A stretch of 64,000 nucleotides of DNA from Saccharum officinarum (GCA_020631735.1 CM036162.1:90692401-90756400), one strand, 5' to 3'. Positions 47,668 to 59,280 are shown, numbered from the stretch's first letter. The notes: a model not told the origin generated them from the letters alone. Numbers and translations are program-made.

Positions 47668-47908
47668 CCACTTCTTCCCGAAATAAGTGACTTTTTTATT
47701 TTTATATATCTCGTTTGACCGCTCATTTTATTCAATTTTTTTTATAAATATTATCTATTTTATTATGACTTATTGTATCCTTAGAGATACTTTAATAATG
47801 ATTTATTTATTTATTTTATAATTTGTATGATAATTTTAAATAAGACGAACGGTCAACCAAGATGTTTAAAAAGTAAAAAAAACGTTACTTATTTTAGCAC
47901 GGAGAAAG
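47668..47908. mobile_element. Stowaway-like MITE
   Basis: The left end ACTTCTTCCCGAAATAAGTGAC and the right end GTTACTTATTTTAGCACGGAG are an imperfect inverted pair. TA flanks both sides. It ends about 125 bp beyond the 3' end of the DC1 gene's coding region. Confidence 0.65.
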
Positions 47909-48033
47909 TATATAATAGTAATATACTAAGGTAGTGATTACTGTATTACGTGCCCTTTGCACGAGACGAGCGATACAGAACGATGACACAATACAACACA
48001 ACACAAACTTAAAATTTGCTGATCCGACGCTAA

Positions 48034-48867
48034 CTAGCTTCTCCTGCTTCTCCCAATGCTCTCGACGAAGGCCTCCCCGATGCCCTCCCCGATCCCCTCG
48101 ATGAGGCCGCCGATGACCCCGAACAGCGCGTTGACGGTGACCCTGGCGGCGGTGGCCAGAGCGTTCCTCTTCTCCGGCGGCACGACGCCGTGCACATAGA
48201 GCCCGTTCACCATGTCCTTGGCGCACCTGGCGTGGAGGTAGTACCCGCAGGGCAGGCACTGGTACACGTGCTGCCCCGACCGCTTCGTCCGCCTGCACAC
48301 CTGGCACACGAAGCTCGTCTCCGGCTCCGCGCCGCTGTCGTCCTGGGCCAGCAGCAGCGGGTGCTCGTGCACGGCGGGGAGGTCCAACCGCCGCGCCATG
48401 GACGCGCAGCAAGGGTGCATGTCGAAGCTGCACGACGCGCACCGGAACGAGAACCCCCTCACGGACTTGCCGCAGAGGTCGCACTTGCGGCGGAGGAAGC
48501 CGCCGCCCGGCGCTGGCTTCACGAAGAAGAGGAGGTGCGGGTGCCTGGGGTGGAACGGGTGGTCGTGCAGCGCCGGCGGCGCCAGCGCGCAGAACTCGTG
48601 GAGCTGGAAGCCGCAGGCCTGGCACATGAACCGCTTCCCGGCGCCGTACTCCTTGCAGCCCATGCACATGAACAGGTACGGGAAGTCGAACCGCGCCAGC
48701 CGGTGCTCCGGGTGGCTGAAATGCACCATCGTCATCTCGCCGTCAGCCTCAGGCCTGTCCTCGACGTGTTGATCTCTCGTCGTCTCCGGAACATCGTCTT
48801 CGGACGACGACGGCAGCCGGTGGCCGCTGAGCTTCCTTGAGTTCATGGACACGCACCTGCTGTTCAT
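48034..48867 (-). CDS. DC1 (Cys/His-rich C1) domain protein
   Basis: A 277-residue intronless gene of the plant DC1 family, zinc-binding C1-like proteins linked to stress and hormone responses and to nucleic-acid or lipid binding in some members (family knowledge; function here unknown). It has three DC1 units: residues 49-93 (HFSHPEHRL, CMGC, CQACGFQLHEFC), 103-154 (HPFHPRHPHL, CDLCGKSV, CASCSFDMHPCC) and 167-215 (VHEHPLLL, CQVC, CLPCGYYLHARC). All ligand positions are filled. A glycine-rich amphipathic tail (FGVIGGLIEGIGEGIGEAF, about 249-267) follows. The chosen ATG is the first in frame after a leader; a second in-frame ATG lies seven codons on. GC content is high in the coding part, as in many grass genes. 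A strand-shifted frame over the same DNA is a shadow. Confidence 0.93.
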   Translation of the reverse strand: MNSRCVSMNSRKLSGHRLPSSSEDDVPETTRDQHVEDRPEADGEMTMVHFSHPEHRLARFDFPYLFMCMGCKEYGAGKRFMCQACGFQLHEFCALAPPALHDHPFHPRHPHLLFFVKPAPGGGFLRRKCDLCGKSVRGFSFRCASCSFDMHPCCASMARRLDLPAVHEHPLLLAQDDSGAEPETSFVCQVCRRTKRSGQHVYQCLPCGYYLHARCAKDMVNGLYVHGVVPPEKRNALATAARVTVNALFGVIGGLIEGIGEGIGEAFVESIGRSRRS

Positions 48868-48888
48868 GTTGTTGCTTCGGCTCTGCCT

Positions 48889-48933
48889 CTACCTGGCTTG
48901 GCGGCTACACGCTCTTTCTTTGATCTCTGCCAT
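48889..48933 (-). other. Possible upstream ORF of the DC1 gene
   Basis: A 14-codon frame (MAEIKERACSRQAR) ends 21 bases before the DC1 start codon. It matters only if transcription starts upstream of 48933, which is close to the start expected from the TATA box. Confidence 0.35.
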
Positions 48934-48956
48934 TGCCAAGGCTAGAATTTTGGAAG

Positions 48957-48966
48957 GTTATATACG
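48957..48966 (-). promoter_or_regulatory. TATA box of the DC1 gene
   Basis: CGTATATAAC on the minus strand lies about 95 bp upstream of the DC1 start codon, predicting transcription start near 48930. Confidence 0.6.
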
Positions 48967-49558
48967 GCAACGTGTATAAGGAAGAAACCTTGATCAGGAA
49001 GATCTCGCCGCCTGGTTTTTAACGTCGCACAGCACAGGCATTGCTGGTCCTGATCTGCAGCACTGTACGCTTGCAGCCTTTTTTACACCGTGTGGTAAAG
49101 CTAAGTTTTGATGCTTGTGTCACGAACAAGTCTGGACTCCTCTGTGAAAGTTACAGCATCAAGAAATCTTTGTTCCCTTTACAGCAACGAATTCTGACAG
49201 ATTTAGAACCCATGGCAACCTAAGAAAATTGCCACTTCAAGAAACATGCCAATTTCATGATGTGAAATGGTCAAATGTCTCAGAGAAGGAGAAGTTCACG
49301 CTTTACTATTTTCAAGCTTGCTGCATGCGCACCATCGTCTCATAGCCTGATTACTCGGGTGGACTTTGAACCATTACAGTTAACGGTCGCTTTGAAATTA
49401 AAAAGAAAACGTTCAGTTCTATACGGGTCTTTTTTTAGACAAGTTTTATACGGGTCTGTCGATGAAGCCACGACTCAGTGAAGTGATAAAGGTACAATTT
49501 ATTGGGAGCCGGGAGATTCTCATTTATGGCTAGCCCTTATGAAGGTAAAATACCATTG
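48967..49558. other. Upstream flank of the DC1 gene
   Basis: No further gene or repeat was recognised between the TATA box and the next MITE. Confidence 0.45.
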
Positions 49559-49692
49559 AGGCCTTATTTTGGATGTAGTCGGATTCGAATCAATCCACAT
49601 GTGTTCGTATGGATGAACTTAAATTAAATTCCACTCTAATCCATTTTATACATGTGGATTGAGGTGAATCCGATAACATCTAAACAAGGCCT
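49559..49692. mobile_element. Short MITE with AGGCCTTATTT/ATCGGATTC ends
   Basis: The left AGGCCTTATTTTGGATGTAG and GTCGGATTCG pair with the right CGAATCCGATAACATCTAAA and CAAGGCCTT. It is a nearly full-length palindrome of 134 bp. Confidence 0.75.
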
Positions 49693-49979
49693 TATTAGAG
49701 TTATCTTCATTTTACCTTTGCAGTTTGCAGCAGTGCTCATGTTAGGTTATAGGAGGATAGGTGATTTGGAAACTTTACTTTAAAAGAGAAATATTCTTTT
49801 TTTTCGCGACCATGCATTGCATGTATATCATTAAGAAAGAATAAAAGTTTTTGTTACAAAGTAAACTCCGGACGGCCTAGAATACGAGCGGCACACCACA
49901 GCCGCACAAAGGTAACCCTGCAACAAATAACGATCGCGGCACGTAGAGAAGATTACATGATGATAGATTTTGCGACTTT

Positions 49980-49993
49980 TGGGGGGGGGGGGG
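49980..49993. repeat. Poly-G homopolymer
   Basis: A run of about 14 G directly at the end of the LINE fragment. Length calls in such a run are error-prone. Confidence 0.9.
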
Positions 49994-49994
49994 T

Positions 49995-50816
49995 AAACTG
50001 TCACCCAGCGTCTCTGGACGCCCACAACGCAGCAAGGTGGTTGTACCCCACCCGCGACCATGGCTCGATCTCACTGGAGTTGAGGCCGCACATGTTCCAA
50101 CACCACAACTTTTCTTGATCCATGAACATAGGATTGCGACAAGGTACGGGCACAGCTACACGGCGGCACGCCGCGACCCAAACCGCTTGCGTGCCGGGAA
50201 CAACTCTCTCATGACCTCTTTCGTGGATGATGACATGGTTGAAGAACGTTTCGCGGAAACGACATGCGCCGGAATCCTCCAAAGTGGGCAGCGACACATC
50301 CCTGCCAAGCTTCTTGAGCATAACATTTGTGCCCTGGACCTCAGGGTTGGATGCCTTCGGCTTGTTAGCCAACCTGGTGCTACGCCTGGGGACGACGCTG
50401 TAGTCTGACACCTGAGACACCTTCAGCCTGAGGAGCAATGTCAGGATCGGTGTGCTGAGGTTGGAGGAGATCGACGAGATGAAATCATTGACGAAGGTCA
50501 GAGTAGGCACAGTGGCAGTAGCCGCGGCGGCCACAGTCGCACAGGCAGGCGCCACCGCGTCCGGGGCCCTTGTGTGCGATGCCGACATGTCGGTCATGTG
50601 CGACGAGGGGAGGGCCTCAAGCCCATCACCTGACAATAGCTCCGGGTCAACCTCCGCAGCATCCGAAGTGTGATGTACAGGGCTCAGAGGCTCCGCAGGC
50701 AGGGGCGAGGTGCCCGCTGCGATGACACCAGCCACCATGGTGACATGTGATGATTCGTCCAGGAGCGAAAGGTCGGCGGTGCCCTGTACAGTCGGAGGAA
50801 TTTTGCAGGCCGGCAT
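49995..50816 (-). pseudogene. LINE fragment: end of ORF1 and start of endonuclease
   Basis: The open frame on the minus strand has an Ala/Thr/Val-rich stretch and then RRSTRLANKP, a sequence typical of the region before ORF2 in plant L1-type elements. It ends in LWCWNMCGLNS, which resembles the WNxRGLN start of the apurinic endonuclease domain. The frame then breaks at a C/G homopolymer (49980-49993). No reverse transcriptase follows. I infer a truncated, dead copy. Confidence 0.65.
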
Positions 50817-51612
50817 CGCGCCCGACGAGCTAGCTGCATGACAGGGAGGTGCCTCGGAGCGTGGCCTGCGAGACTAAGAAATATTCATTTTTATACATTA
50901 TTAATGCAAGAAATGAACACGTGATAGTGGCTAAGACGTTTAGTACTATACCTCTTATTTCTTTTCACGGAGCGCCAGTGGAGTATAAACTGCAAACAAT
51001 GGAACGAGTTAGCTAGAAAAGTACAGTTCGTGTAATTCGATGACCAATTTGATTCTATCAAATGGAGCCTTATGATCAAAGAGGTGTTTACTGCACAATC
51101 TATGTAAAAGCTTTTAGTCAACCAAATTGTAATGCTTTAAATAGATCGATCAGGAAGCTGAAGTTACCCCTAAAATTTTAGACATTTGTTTGGTTCTTAA
51201 TCAATAGAGTCAATTTGACAAAAGAGAATCTCCTAAAGAGAAACGGGAAATGTGATGAAAATTGTTGTTTTTTAACAATGAAGAAACCATCCAACATTTG
51301 ATGTGTTGATTGTCATGTTGCAAGACTTATTTCGAGAATAGTTTAATTTGCTTTTGGTTTACAACCACCAAATTGTGTGAAACACATTCTCGATGACCAC
51401 CAAATTGTGTGAAACACATTCTCGATGTATGGATAAAACAATTGGACCTACTTTGCAATCTCAAGTCCATGTGGGAGCAAGTGCATGGCTGGCTAAAAAT
51501 GATGCATTTTTTAATCATAAAGTGCTACATTCTTATTTACATGTCATTTTCAGGGCTAATCACTGGACCAATTCATGGTCCATTGTACGGAAAAAGTAAA
51601 AAAACTATAGTA
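50817..51612. other. AT-rich intergenic DNA
   Basis: Contains a perfect 32-bp tandem duplication (listed separately); otherwise nothing recognised. Confidence 0.45.
51364..51427. repeat. Perfect 32-bp tandem duplication
   Basis: Two identical adjacent copies (51364-51395 and 51396-51427) begin ACCACCAAATTGTGTGAAAC and end TTCTCGATG. Confidence 0.97.
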
Positions 51613-51955
51613 AGATCTTGTTTATTTTCAGGGTGTAAAGTTTGGGGTATCACATCGGATGTCACATGGGGTGTTGCATGGGGTGTTCGGATACTAATAA
51701 AAAACAAATTACAAAATCCGTCAGTAAACCACGAGACAAATTTATTAAGCCTAATTAATCCGTCATTAGCACATGTGTTACTGTAGCACTTTATTGTCAA
51801 ATCATGAACTAATTAGGCTTAAAAGATTTGTCTCGCAAATTACACATAATTTGTGTAATTAGTTATTTTTAGTCTATATTTAATACTCCGTGCGTGTGTC
51901 CAAACATATAATATAATAGGGTGTAAAGTTTTGGGGTGGAAACTAAACAAGGCCT
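51613..51955. mobile_element. MITE with GGGTGTAAAGTTT inverted repeats
   Basis: The left end TCTTGTTTATTTTCAGGGTG pairs with the right GGGTGGAAACTAAACAAGGC, with GTGTAAAGTTT at both inner borders. It is the intact relative of 12132-12400 and has the AATTAATCCGTCATTAGCAC core. Confidence 0.8.
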
Positions 51956-52044
51956 AAAATGGACATGTCAAATGTTGGAAACTACGTCAAGGGAGATCTC
52001 CAAGAATAAGTGGTTGTCTTTTACATAGTGCTTAGTATGGTGCG

Positions 52045-52157
52045 CCCTGTTCGTTTGGACTTATCAGCAGAATCAGCAGCCATCCAGCAGTGTTTTTCTC
52101 TCACAACAAATCAGCGAACAGTGCTTTCAGCACAATAAACCAGCGAAACGAACAGGC
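52045..52157. mobile_element. Short MITE with CCTGTTCGTTT ends
   Basis: The left CCCTGTTCGTTTGG and right CGAAACGAACAGGC form an inverted pair. The 113-bp interior is rich in CAGCA/CAGCGAA motifs. Confidence 0.8.
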
Positions 52158-52470
52158 TATTGGTCTCTAGTTTTATTTGGTTTTTGTGAGCTCTTCAAAT
52201 CTTGCCGGGGGCTGAAATGTAACAATGTATCGACTTAGTCAAAACTCTTGCAAGACTAGAATAAATTTTTCTCTCTATAAAGAGTCTCTACATCTAAAGA
52301 TGTTTTTCGCTATGCATTATTACAATAGGTACGGTGCACCAGCAGTAACATAAAAAAATAGTTTTTTTTATAACAAGATTGTTAGAAAAAAAGTTGGTTC
52401 ATGTGGCATTCATCAAATCTGGTCACTAAACCTTCAGCCATGACAAGCGAAGATTTTCACAGTTTTTTTA

Positions 52471-52668
52471 GGACCTGCTCGTTTACCCCTCAGCTTATAC
52501 TCTAATATGACTTATCTCAGCTATAATCCAGATTGTATAAGCTCTAGTGGTTAGCAAACATCTAAACTTATAGGCCTGCTTATATAATCCTATAAACTGT
52601 TCTGGACAAGCTTGTTTTAATTTTTCTTCTTCGGCACCTATAAGCTGATGGTAACCAAACTAGCCCTA
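52471..52668. mobile_element. MITE with CTCGTTTACC/CAGCTTATA ends
   Basis: The left GGACCTGCTCGTTTACC and CTCAGCTTATAC pair with the right CCTATAAGCTGATGGTAACC and AAACTAGCCCT. It is non-coding. Confidence 0.65.
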
Positions 52669-53281
52669 GGTAACCTAAAAACCTACACGGACTGTAATTG
52701 GATTTCAAAATATTGGTGGAATGGACAGTAACACGCATTTTGAGTCATCGAGTGCAAAGTGTCATGCCATTTTCAACCGCTGCAATGCAATGCTGCTCCA
52801 TTACTGGAAAAAATTGAGCTTGCATTCAGATCACTAGAGATATGCCTAACGGGCCGTTTGCACGCAGAGAGGTGCAGAGCAACCGATGCGGCGCCGGCGA
52901 CTCTTGGCCCGTTGGGATTTGGGAATGCGAAGCTGCCAACAGCAACAGCAGTACTAGTAGCTAGCTTACCCAAATACTTCCTCAGTTACAAATTATAAGA
53001 ATTTGGAACGAAGGGAGTACCAAACACGGTAAAAAGGTCTCCTGTCCCCAAAGGGATTTTCTTCAGGTGAGAAGATGAAGCATTTTTTTTTGAAGTGTCA
53101 CACAGAAATTTTTTTGCGTAATTGTGTTGACCCTGCCCCTGGCCGCAAATCAGACTAGAATTACCATGCGACCCGATGGTTAATTGTCTTAGTTATTATC
53201 CAAAAGAAAAAGGGCTCACTGACATTATTGGGAAGAAACAAAACTTGAATATTGATTGATTTGATTGAGATGTGCCAAGCC
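52669..53281. other. Intergenic DNA with a Stowaway end remnant
   Basis: ACAAATTATAAGAATTTGGA then ACGAAGGGAG and TA near 52987-53021 looks like a solitary Stowaway end. No gene was recognised. Confidence 0.4.
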
Positions 53282-54060
53282 CATGCAATTAGAGATGAAA
53301 ACAAAAATGATAATTTCCGATTTTCGGAAATCGTTTTCGAGTTTTTTTTTCCGATTTTCAGGCCTAAACGAAAATGGTAGCGATAATCAAAAAAATGAAA
53401 ATAAAAACGATAAAATTAATCGGAAACGAAAGCGAAAACGATTTTGTCCTCTTCCGACCGTTTTCGAAGATTACCGTATTTAGCCGGTAATTTACCGTTA
53501 GTAGTTACCGATTCAAAGTATTTTAGGTCTAGTTGGCCCACATCTAAGCATTCCATCTGCACACGCAAGCATATAAAGCAAATATCTTTTTAGAAAGGAA
53601 CTATATGGCAAGTATTTCATCTGTATAGAAACAAGAAGACAATCAGTCAATCATGTACTGCATCTTAATTCTAGCTGGTCACCACGAACACGAACGAAAT
53701 CTAGGTTTTAGCTTGTTTCAGACCAAAGATGGTGTGAATCGTGGTTTTTGCCTGTGATCTTGTCAATTATGGCTTTATTTATTACTATTGTCATGTGAGA
53801 TAGGTCGAGTTTTATGACTCTTCTCATGTTCTACAGTTTGACATGTTTATCGTTTTTCAGGATATCGTTCTCATGGATTCCGATCATTATCGATACATTT
53901 TTCGATCGACTACTATCGTTTTTGAAATTACCGGAATATCGGTGTCGTATTCGTTTCCGACAATATCGTATCGATTTTGTTTTTGAGCGAAAAAAGTGAA
54001 AATGAAAGTGATTTGGCCTCCTATTGATCGTTTCCGACCGTTTTCATCCCTACATGCAAT
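53282..54060. mobile_element. hAT-type non-autonomous element with perfect 8-bp TSD
   Basis: The element proper is 53290-54052 (763 bp). It starts TAGAGATGAAAAC and ends GTTTTCATCCCTA. CATGCAAT lies on both sides (53282-53289 and 54053-54060), the 8-bp duplication expected of hAT transposition. The interior is made of TTTCCGA/TTACCG/ATATCG motifs, with no transposase frame. Confidence 0.9.
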
Positions 54061-54878
54061 AGTGCACCACTAGGGCTGACAATAGGACCGTAGCAAGCTA
54101 CCTGAACAAGTTATTTCCCACGAAAAACAGAATGTGCTGCGTATTTCAACTGAAGCACTAAATAATGATAATACCGATCTTATCTTAACCAAAAAAAAAA
54201 TCTGAAAAAGGTATGGGTTTTCTTGGCACAATGACGGAATGACCCTTGTTCTATGTAAGTATCAGCAGGTCAGTCTCTCTCGCGTTGCGATGTGGTACTA
54301 ATGCTCTACGACTGATTAATGGCAACTATAGATGTCAAAAGCCGCCCCCGGTCCGGCACGGCACGACCCGATGGGGTCGGGCCGGCACGGCACGCTGGGC
54401 CGCTCGGGCCGTGCCGAATCGGGCACAGTGCCTGACCTACAGCCCAGGCATGGCCTGCTGGGCCGTTTTTCGGGCCAGGCCGACCCGAGAAGCACGACCA
54501 ATCCAACGTGTTGGGCCGGCCCACGGCCCACGAGGAAGCGTGACCAGCCAGAGAGAGGGGGAAGGGAGATTTGTCGTCGGGCAGAGATCGGGGTCGGCGA
54601 GCTCGCTCTTGGCACCGGATCTAGCGTCGGGCGGAGCTCGTGGCTAGCGAGCTTGCCCTTGGCACTAGATCTGGCGTCGGGTGGAGCTCGGGGCCGGTGA
54701 GCTCGCTCCTGCGGCGGCCTAGGCCGGTTCCGCAGCGGCGTCGCTTGAGGAGAGGGAGAGGCAGAGGTCGTCGGCGCTGCGAGGAGCCGAGGACGCCGAG
54801 GAGAGGGAGGAGGTGTCCCGGTCCAATGCGAGGGAAGGGGAGTTAGAAAGGGTTTTAAAGCTTTATTGTCTCATTTAT

Positions 54879-54890
54879 GCTCTGATACCA
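54879..54890 (-). other. Primer-binding site next to the nested LTR
   Basis: TGGTATCAGAGC on the minus strand lies two bases from the LTR end, as in the composite element. Only about 40 bp of possible internal sequence follow it. Confidence 0.7.
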
Positions 54891-54892
54891 CC

Positions 54893-57800
54893 TGTGGCAG
54901 AATCTCATAATCTAATGCCCTCCCAAGAGTACTTGTCTTCCATTAGACACTAAGTACCCAAGGGAGAACACTAACTAAGTAATTCCGTCGAGCACACCAC
55001 AAGGGAGAACTCGAAGATCCACATTTTACATCAGGATCGCAAATGAGAGAGTAAAGCTTACAACATCTTTACCATTTCTTACATCCCTTTTAGTACAACA
55101 TCAGAGTAATTTACTATGTAGATGTAACAGCGGAATATAAAACATTATCAGAGATCAGCAGAAATGAAACCATTTAATGACAAGTTAAACATTAACATGA
55201 AGAACGTTTAATTGCATGAAATGATATCAGATTAAAAGTATTTTCCTTGTAAAACTTTTAGTGAGAGTTTTAATAAATAAACTCTACTCCGCATCGCAAA
55301 GGAATTCCTCGCTGAGCCCACCAGGAGGTTTCCACACACAAGTGTCAGCTCATCAGCACAAGTCACCTGCAACAGGGTAGAACAAACCCTGAGTACTCAA
55401 TTGTACTCCGCAAGACTTACCCGTCAGGAGGAAGTAAAAAGACTCCAAGGATTATGCAAGGCTTTTTGGCTGGTGGGTTCTTGATTGCGAGAAGCAGCGC
55501 TAAGAGTGTGTCCTTGATTTCTTACTTTTAATAGCCGTATTTCATTTCTTATCCAACCTTCTATGTAAGCACCTAGGCTATAATCAAGCAAGGGGGTGAG
55601 CAAAAGGAACCGGTTCTTCATCTTTCAACTGCCAGTTCTTACTACGATGCCAGAGCGTAGTCAAGCCGTACCGTCACGCAGAAATGGCAATTCGTGAATC
55701 AATATGCCCAGCTGGGTGCCCCAAAAACACACGTCTTGCTTATACCCCGGGCACAAGCAAGACCAACCCGTTCCACTCCTGTCAAGGGGTCCAGGTCCCC
55801 GTCCAAGCTCGGACTCTAAGCCCCCAACACTGCAGGCCCGGCCTCAGTATGGTGCTTAGACCTCCTCAACCCAATATATATAACCACCATAAGAAGCCGG
55901 TCCGGAAAGAGCCGGAACCCATGACAAGAGAGAAACAAGTCTTCCTAGCCCCCATCCGCTAGTATATGCTCGGGACAATAAATCTGTGACTTGACCAGGG
56001 TCCATGCAACGAACGGTTCTTAATTGACACAGGCGGAACAAATGCAACCAGAGCCCCGCTCTGTTGCCCAACCAGGTCCAAGTCCATCCAACCCGTTCCG
56101 CCTAGTCTCCAATTATCCATATACATTTATATTCCATGTGATAGTAACATCATACTAATAGTAACCATATTATAATTCCTATCTCTCGCGAGTGACAGGC
56201 AATCACTCGACTTCTACCGGAGTCCTGTAGCATAGCATTCTACACGATCATGTCATACTAGTAAGACTCATGGGATCAAGATATATATGCAAGTGGGTTT
56301 CATTCAACTCCTTAAAACTTAATGCACAAGCATAGAATAAAGTGCAGAATAATAGGGGTTATGCACCGGGGCTTGCCTGGGTAGAATATAACCAAGGTTA
56401 GCATTTCAACGCGATGATACGATCATCAAGACACCATCTTTCTGTTACTCCAGCCGACTCCACGATCCATCGTCGTCCCTATTATGACATTCGTGGATGC
56501 AATGCAGAGACGTAAATAATCAACAGTGACTGAAATACTTAAGATACGAGTACGTCTCTCGGGCTAAAGCACTCGCTCATCGACTAACGCACTAAGCCAC
56601 GCATCTACGTTACCCAGTAACGCGCTATTTTCCAAAGGGTATCCTAGTTATACCCACCCAAGGTTTCACTTTACTTATTTTGTCGGTTTAGTATTTCTTA
56701 GAACTAGGCTCATTAGCGACCTTAGCCACTAATTATTTTGAAGCTACACAATTACAGTGAGTACCTAATATTGCATGGAGCCTACTGTACAAATTTCAGA
56801 TTCAACAGTATTAGCAATTTATCATGGAAATTCCTACAACTTGCCATTTTACAATATCAATTACCGTAAATTAATTACATAGCTTCCAAGAATATTATCA
56901 CACAACGTGAACCAAAATATACTAACAGGTGATCATGATTTTAGGAGACTAACAAAATTGGTTTCACTATTTTTGGACACCTACACAATTCTATATGGCC
57001 TTTACAAGTTACCCTAGAAGCTAAATTGGAAAACCACTTAGAACTTGAAACGGCCGGCGGCACAATCGGCCCAGCGGCCCAACGCGGGGCGCAGCCGTGC
57101 GCACGCGAAGAGCGGCCCACAAAGGCAAGGCCCGCACGAAGACGGCCCGAGACGGACAGCCCGCGCTCGTGCCCACGTTTTTACAAAAAGGGGCTCATGT
57201 TTTTAGTTTATCAAGCAGACCAGGGAGACACTATTACCAAAGACTCACGCTTTACACCAAACACCCCGAGAAACATCGTCTTCGCAACCGGGCGGTCCCC
57301 GGCGCCCTGCGCACGACGGCGCGGCGCCTACCGGCACAGCAAGGCCACGCTGATCCACCGGGCGAAGCACCGGCCCGACGAGCCGGCCGACGAGCATCTC
57401 GGGGCCAAAGCAAAATCCTGAGCAGCGGTTGAAAGGCAAACGGCGACTCCTAACACCCTGCCTGCGCTGACGGACCACCCGCCATGGTGGCGCCACTGTT
57501 CCGACGACCCTACGCCTAGTGAGGTGATAGCGACTGCAAGGGAGCAAGAGGAACTTACCCCGAAGCTTGCTGCGCAATCAATTGGGGCAGGGAAAACTCG
57601 GGGAAGCCTGGCCACGTGCGAGCTGGCGGGGCGGTGGGGCTCCGGGCGGACACCGGCGCGTCAGCTCACCACTGGCGGCATCCCAGGCGGAGCTAAGGCG
57701 AGCACCAACACCGGAGGATCACGATTAGTCTACGAGCTCAAGGAAACGAATTAAAATCAAACACAGAGCCCTACCCCAAAGCTCGCTCTGCTCCGGCGAC

Positions 57801-58951
57801 AAGATGACCTGCGGCTCAAAAATTCCGAAATTGGCCGGGCGGAGAGCTCGGCTAGGCCTCGAGAGATTTGGGCGGCTAGTTCACTCCCTATGCGGCCTGC
57901 TACCGTGAGAGGTTGAGCTGTGAGGCCTCGTGCTAGACAAATTTGAACGGCGGTCGTGTGGCGCGAACTGTGGCGACCGAGTTCGAGCGGTAGCCAGACG
58001 CGGTTAAGGTGAGCAGTAGCATGAGGGAGAGAGGGAAAAGGGAGTGAGGGAGCATAGCAGAGGGGGGGCGCGAACGCTGAGCTACGACCTCCACAAGAGC
58101 GCGACCGGGGGGCAGGGCGGCAAGGGCAGCGCGTGGGCTCTGCGTCGCTCCGACGGGACACGGCTGCCCGCTAGCGAGGACAAGCATGGCAGGGGCGGCA
58201 CACACTTACTTGCGACCGGTTGCAGTCTCGTCGGATGCCCGATTAGGCGGTCAGCGGCAACAGCGCGGCCGGACAGTGGGGCAAGCAGGCGGCCCTTGCC
58301 AGCCGGGCACGGCCGAGCCGCTGAAGGCGTGGTGACCGCGGCCAACAGCTAAACCGGTGGTTTACCAAATGCTTCGGTGAATTAAAAAGAAGACCAAACG
58401 GACCTAACAAACCAATGCTCGCACTATCACAAAGTTCCCACTCCGACCCAACCAACTGTACAAGAACCTGATCTTAGCGTTTATTCATTTTTGTTAGAAT
58501 TCGAATGCCAAAATGGCAGTGTCCTTAGGTTTTCGGACGCGCTCAATTTAGCTCTAAAAGCCGAATTTAAATTCCAAGTCCAAAAATAGAGCTCACACAC
58601 TTTCTATTGAACAACATTTATTTACCGAAACAAAAGTGACGTTTCCATCTACTCGACTCGCACTTCCGTTCGCATTTATTTTATTTTTGTTAATAACAAC
58701 TGTGTTTCAAGGCTAACAAGAAAAACCACTTACCCTGTTTTGGTTTGTTAGAATTTCTATCAAGCATTTTTAAACACCAAAGTAGATGGACTTGCTTATT
58801 TATTTGATTCCTTTTAATCATAAAGGTGAGGCATAAACGATCTGCTTCGCTAATTCACGCAATCGAGTCTAAAACCCAAGAAGCTTGTTACGAATCTTTC
58901 TTAGGTCCTAAACCGGATGCAAAGCGAGTTCATAACACCCGGGGTGTTACA
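54893..58951 (-). repeat. Long (4.06-kb) LTR, minus orientation
   Basis: Read on the minus strand it begins TGTAACACCCCGGGTGTTAT and ends GATTCTGCCACA, with a primer-binding site just beyond. TG/CA ends and the TGTAACACCCCGG start are typical of grass LTR elements. The partner LTR and internal region are missing, and no 5-bp duplication is seen (GGGGC on the right has no match on the left). It is thus a deletion remnant and not a simple solo LTR. GC-rich chance frames lie at 57030-58350. Confidence 0.7.
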
Positions 58952-59280
58952 GGGGCGTCCGTGGCGCCGGCGCAGAGGTGAGAGACTGAGAGGAGGAGGA
59001 GTGCGGGCGTGCGACACTGCAGCGTGGGGAGGTCGGGAGGGGGATGTGTCTGCGTGTGGGGGGAGGGAAAGGGAAAGGGAGGGAGATAGGGAGTTAGGGT
59101 TCGGGGGGTAGGGAGTTGGGGTAGGGGCTTAGCAGGCCGGCTGGCCGGGCCGCTACCGGGCCAGCCCACGTGCCCGGGCCCGCTGACCATCGGGCCATGC
59201 CGTACTTGGGTCGGGCCAAAATAGAGTGCTTCGTGCCAGGCCGTCGCACCTCGGGCTGCATGGACATTTATAATGGCAAC

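Larger units (their letters stand above)
54317..59280. mobile_element. Mutator-like element carrying a nested LTR
   Basis: A 10-bp direct repeat TAATGGCAAC flanks 54327-59270. The ends TATAGATGTCAAAAGCCGCC and (reverse strand) TAAATGTCCATGCAGCCC, followed by GC-rich subterminal GGGCC/GGCACGGC-type sequence on both sides, form a long imperfect inverted repeat. A 9-11-bp duplication is typical of MULEs. Host-like GC-rich filler lies at 54530-54850 and 58952-59130, and most of the middle is a nested LTR. No transposase was seen. Confidence 0.7.

Noticed and set aside
47894..48667. 257-codon minus-strand frame overlapping the DC1 gene
   Set aside because: It is a shifted frame of the DC1 coding sequence, rich in Ala/Arg/Pro; the DC1 frame has all zinc ligands.
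57026..58352. Frames of 90-134 codons inside the nested LTR
   Set aside because: They lie in a GC-rich part of an LTR, overlap on both strands, and carry no retroviral-type or host domain.
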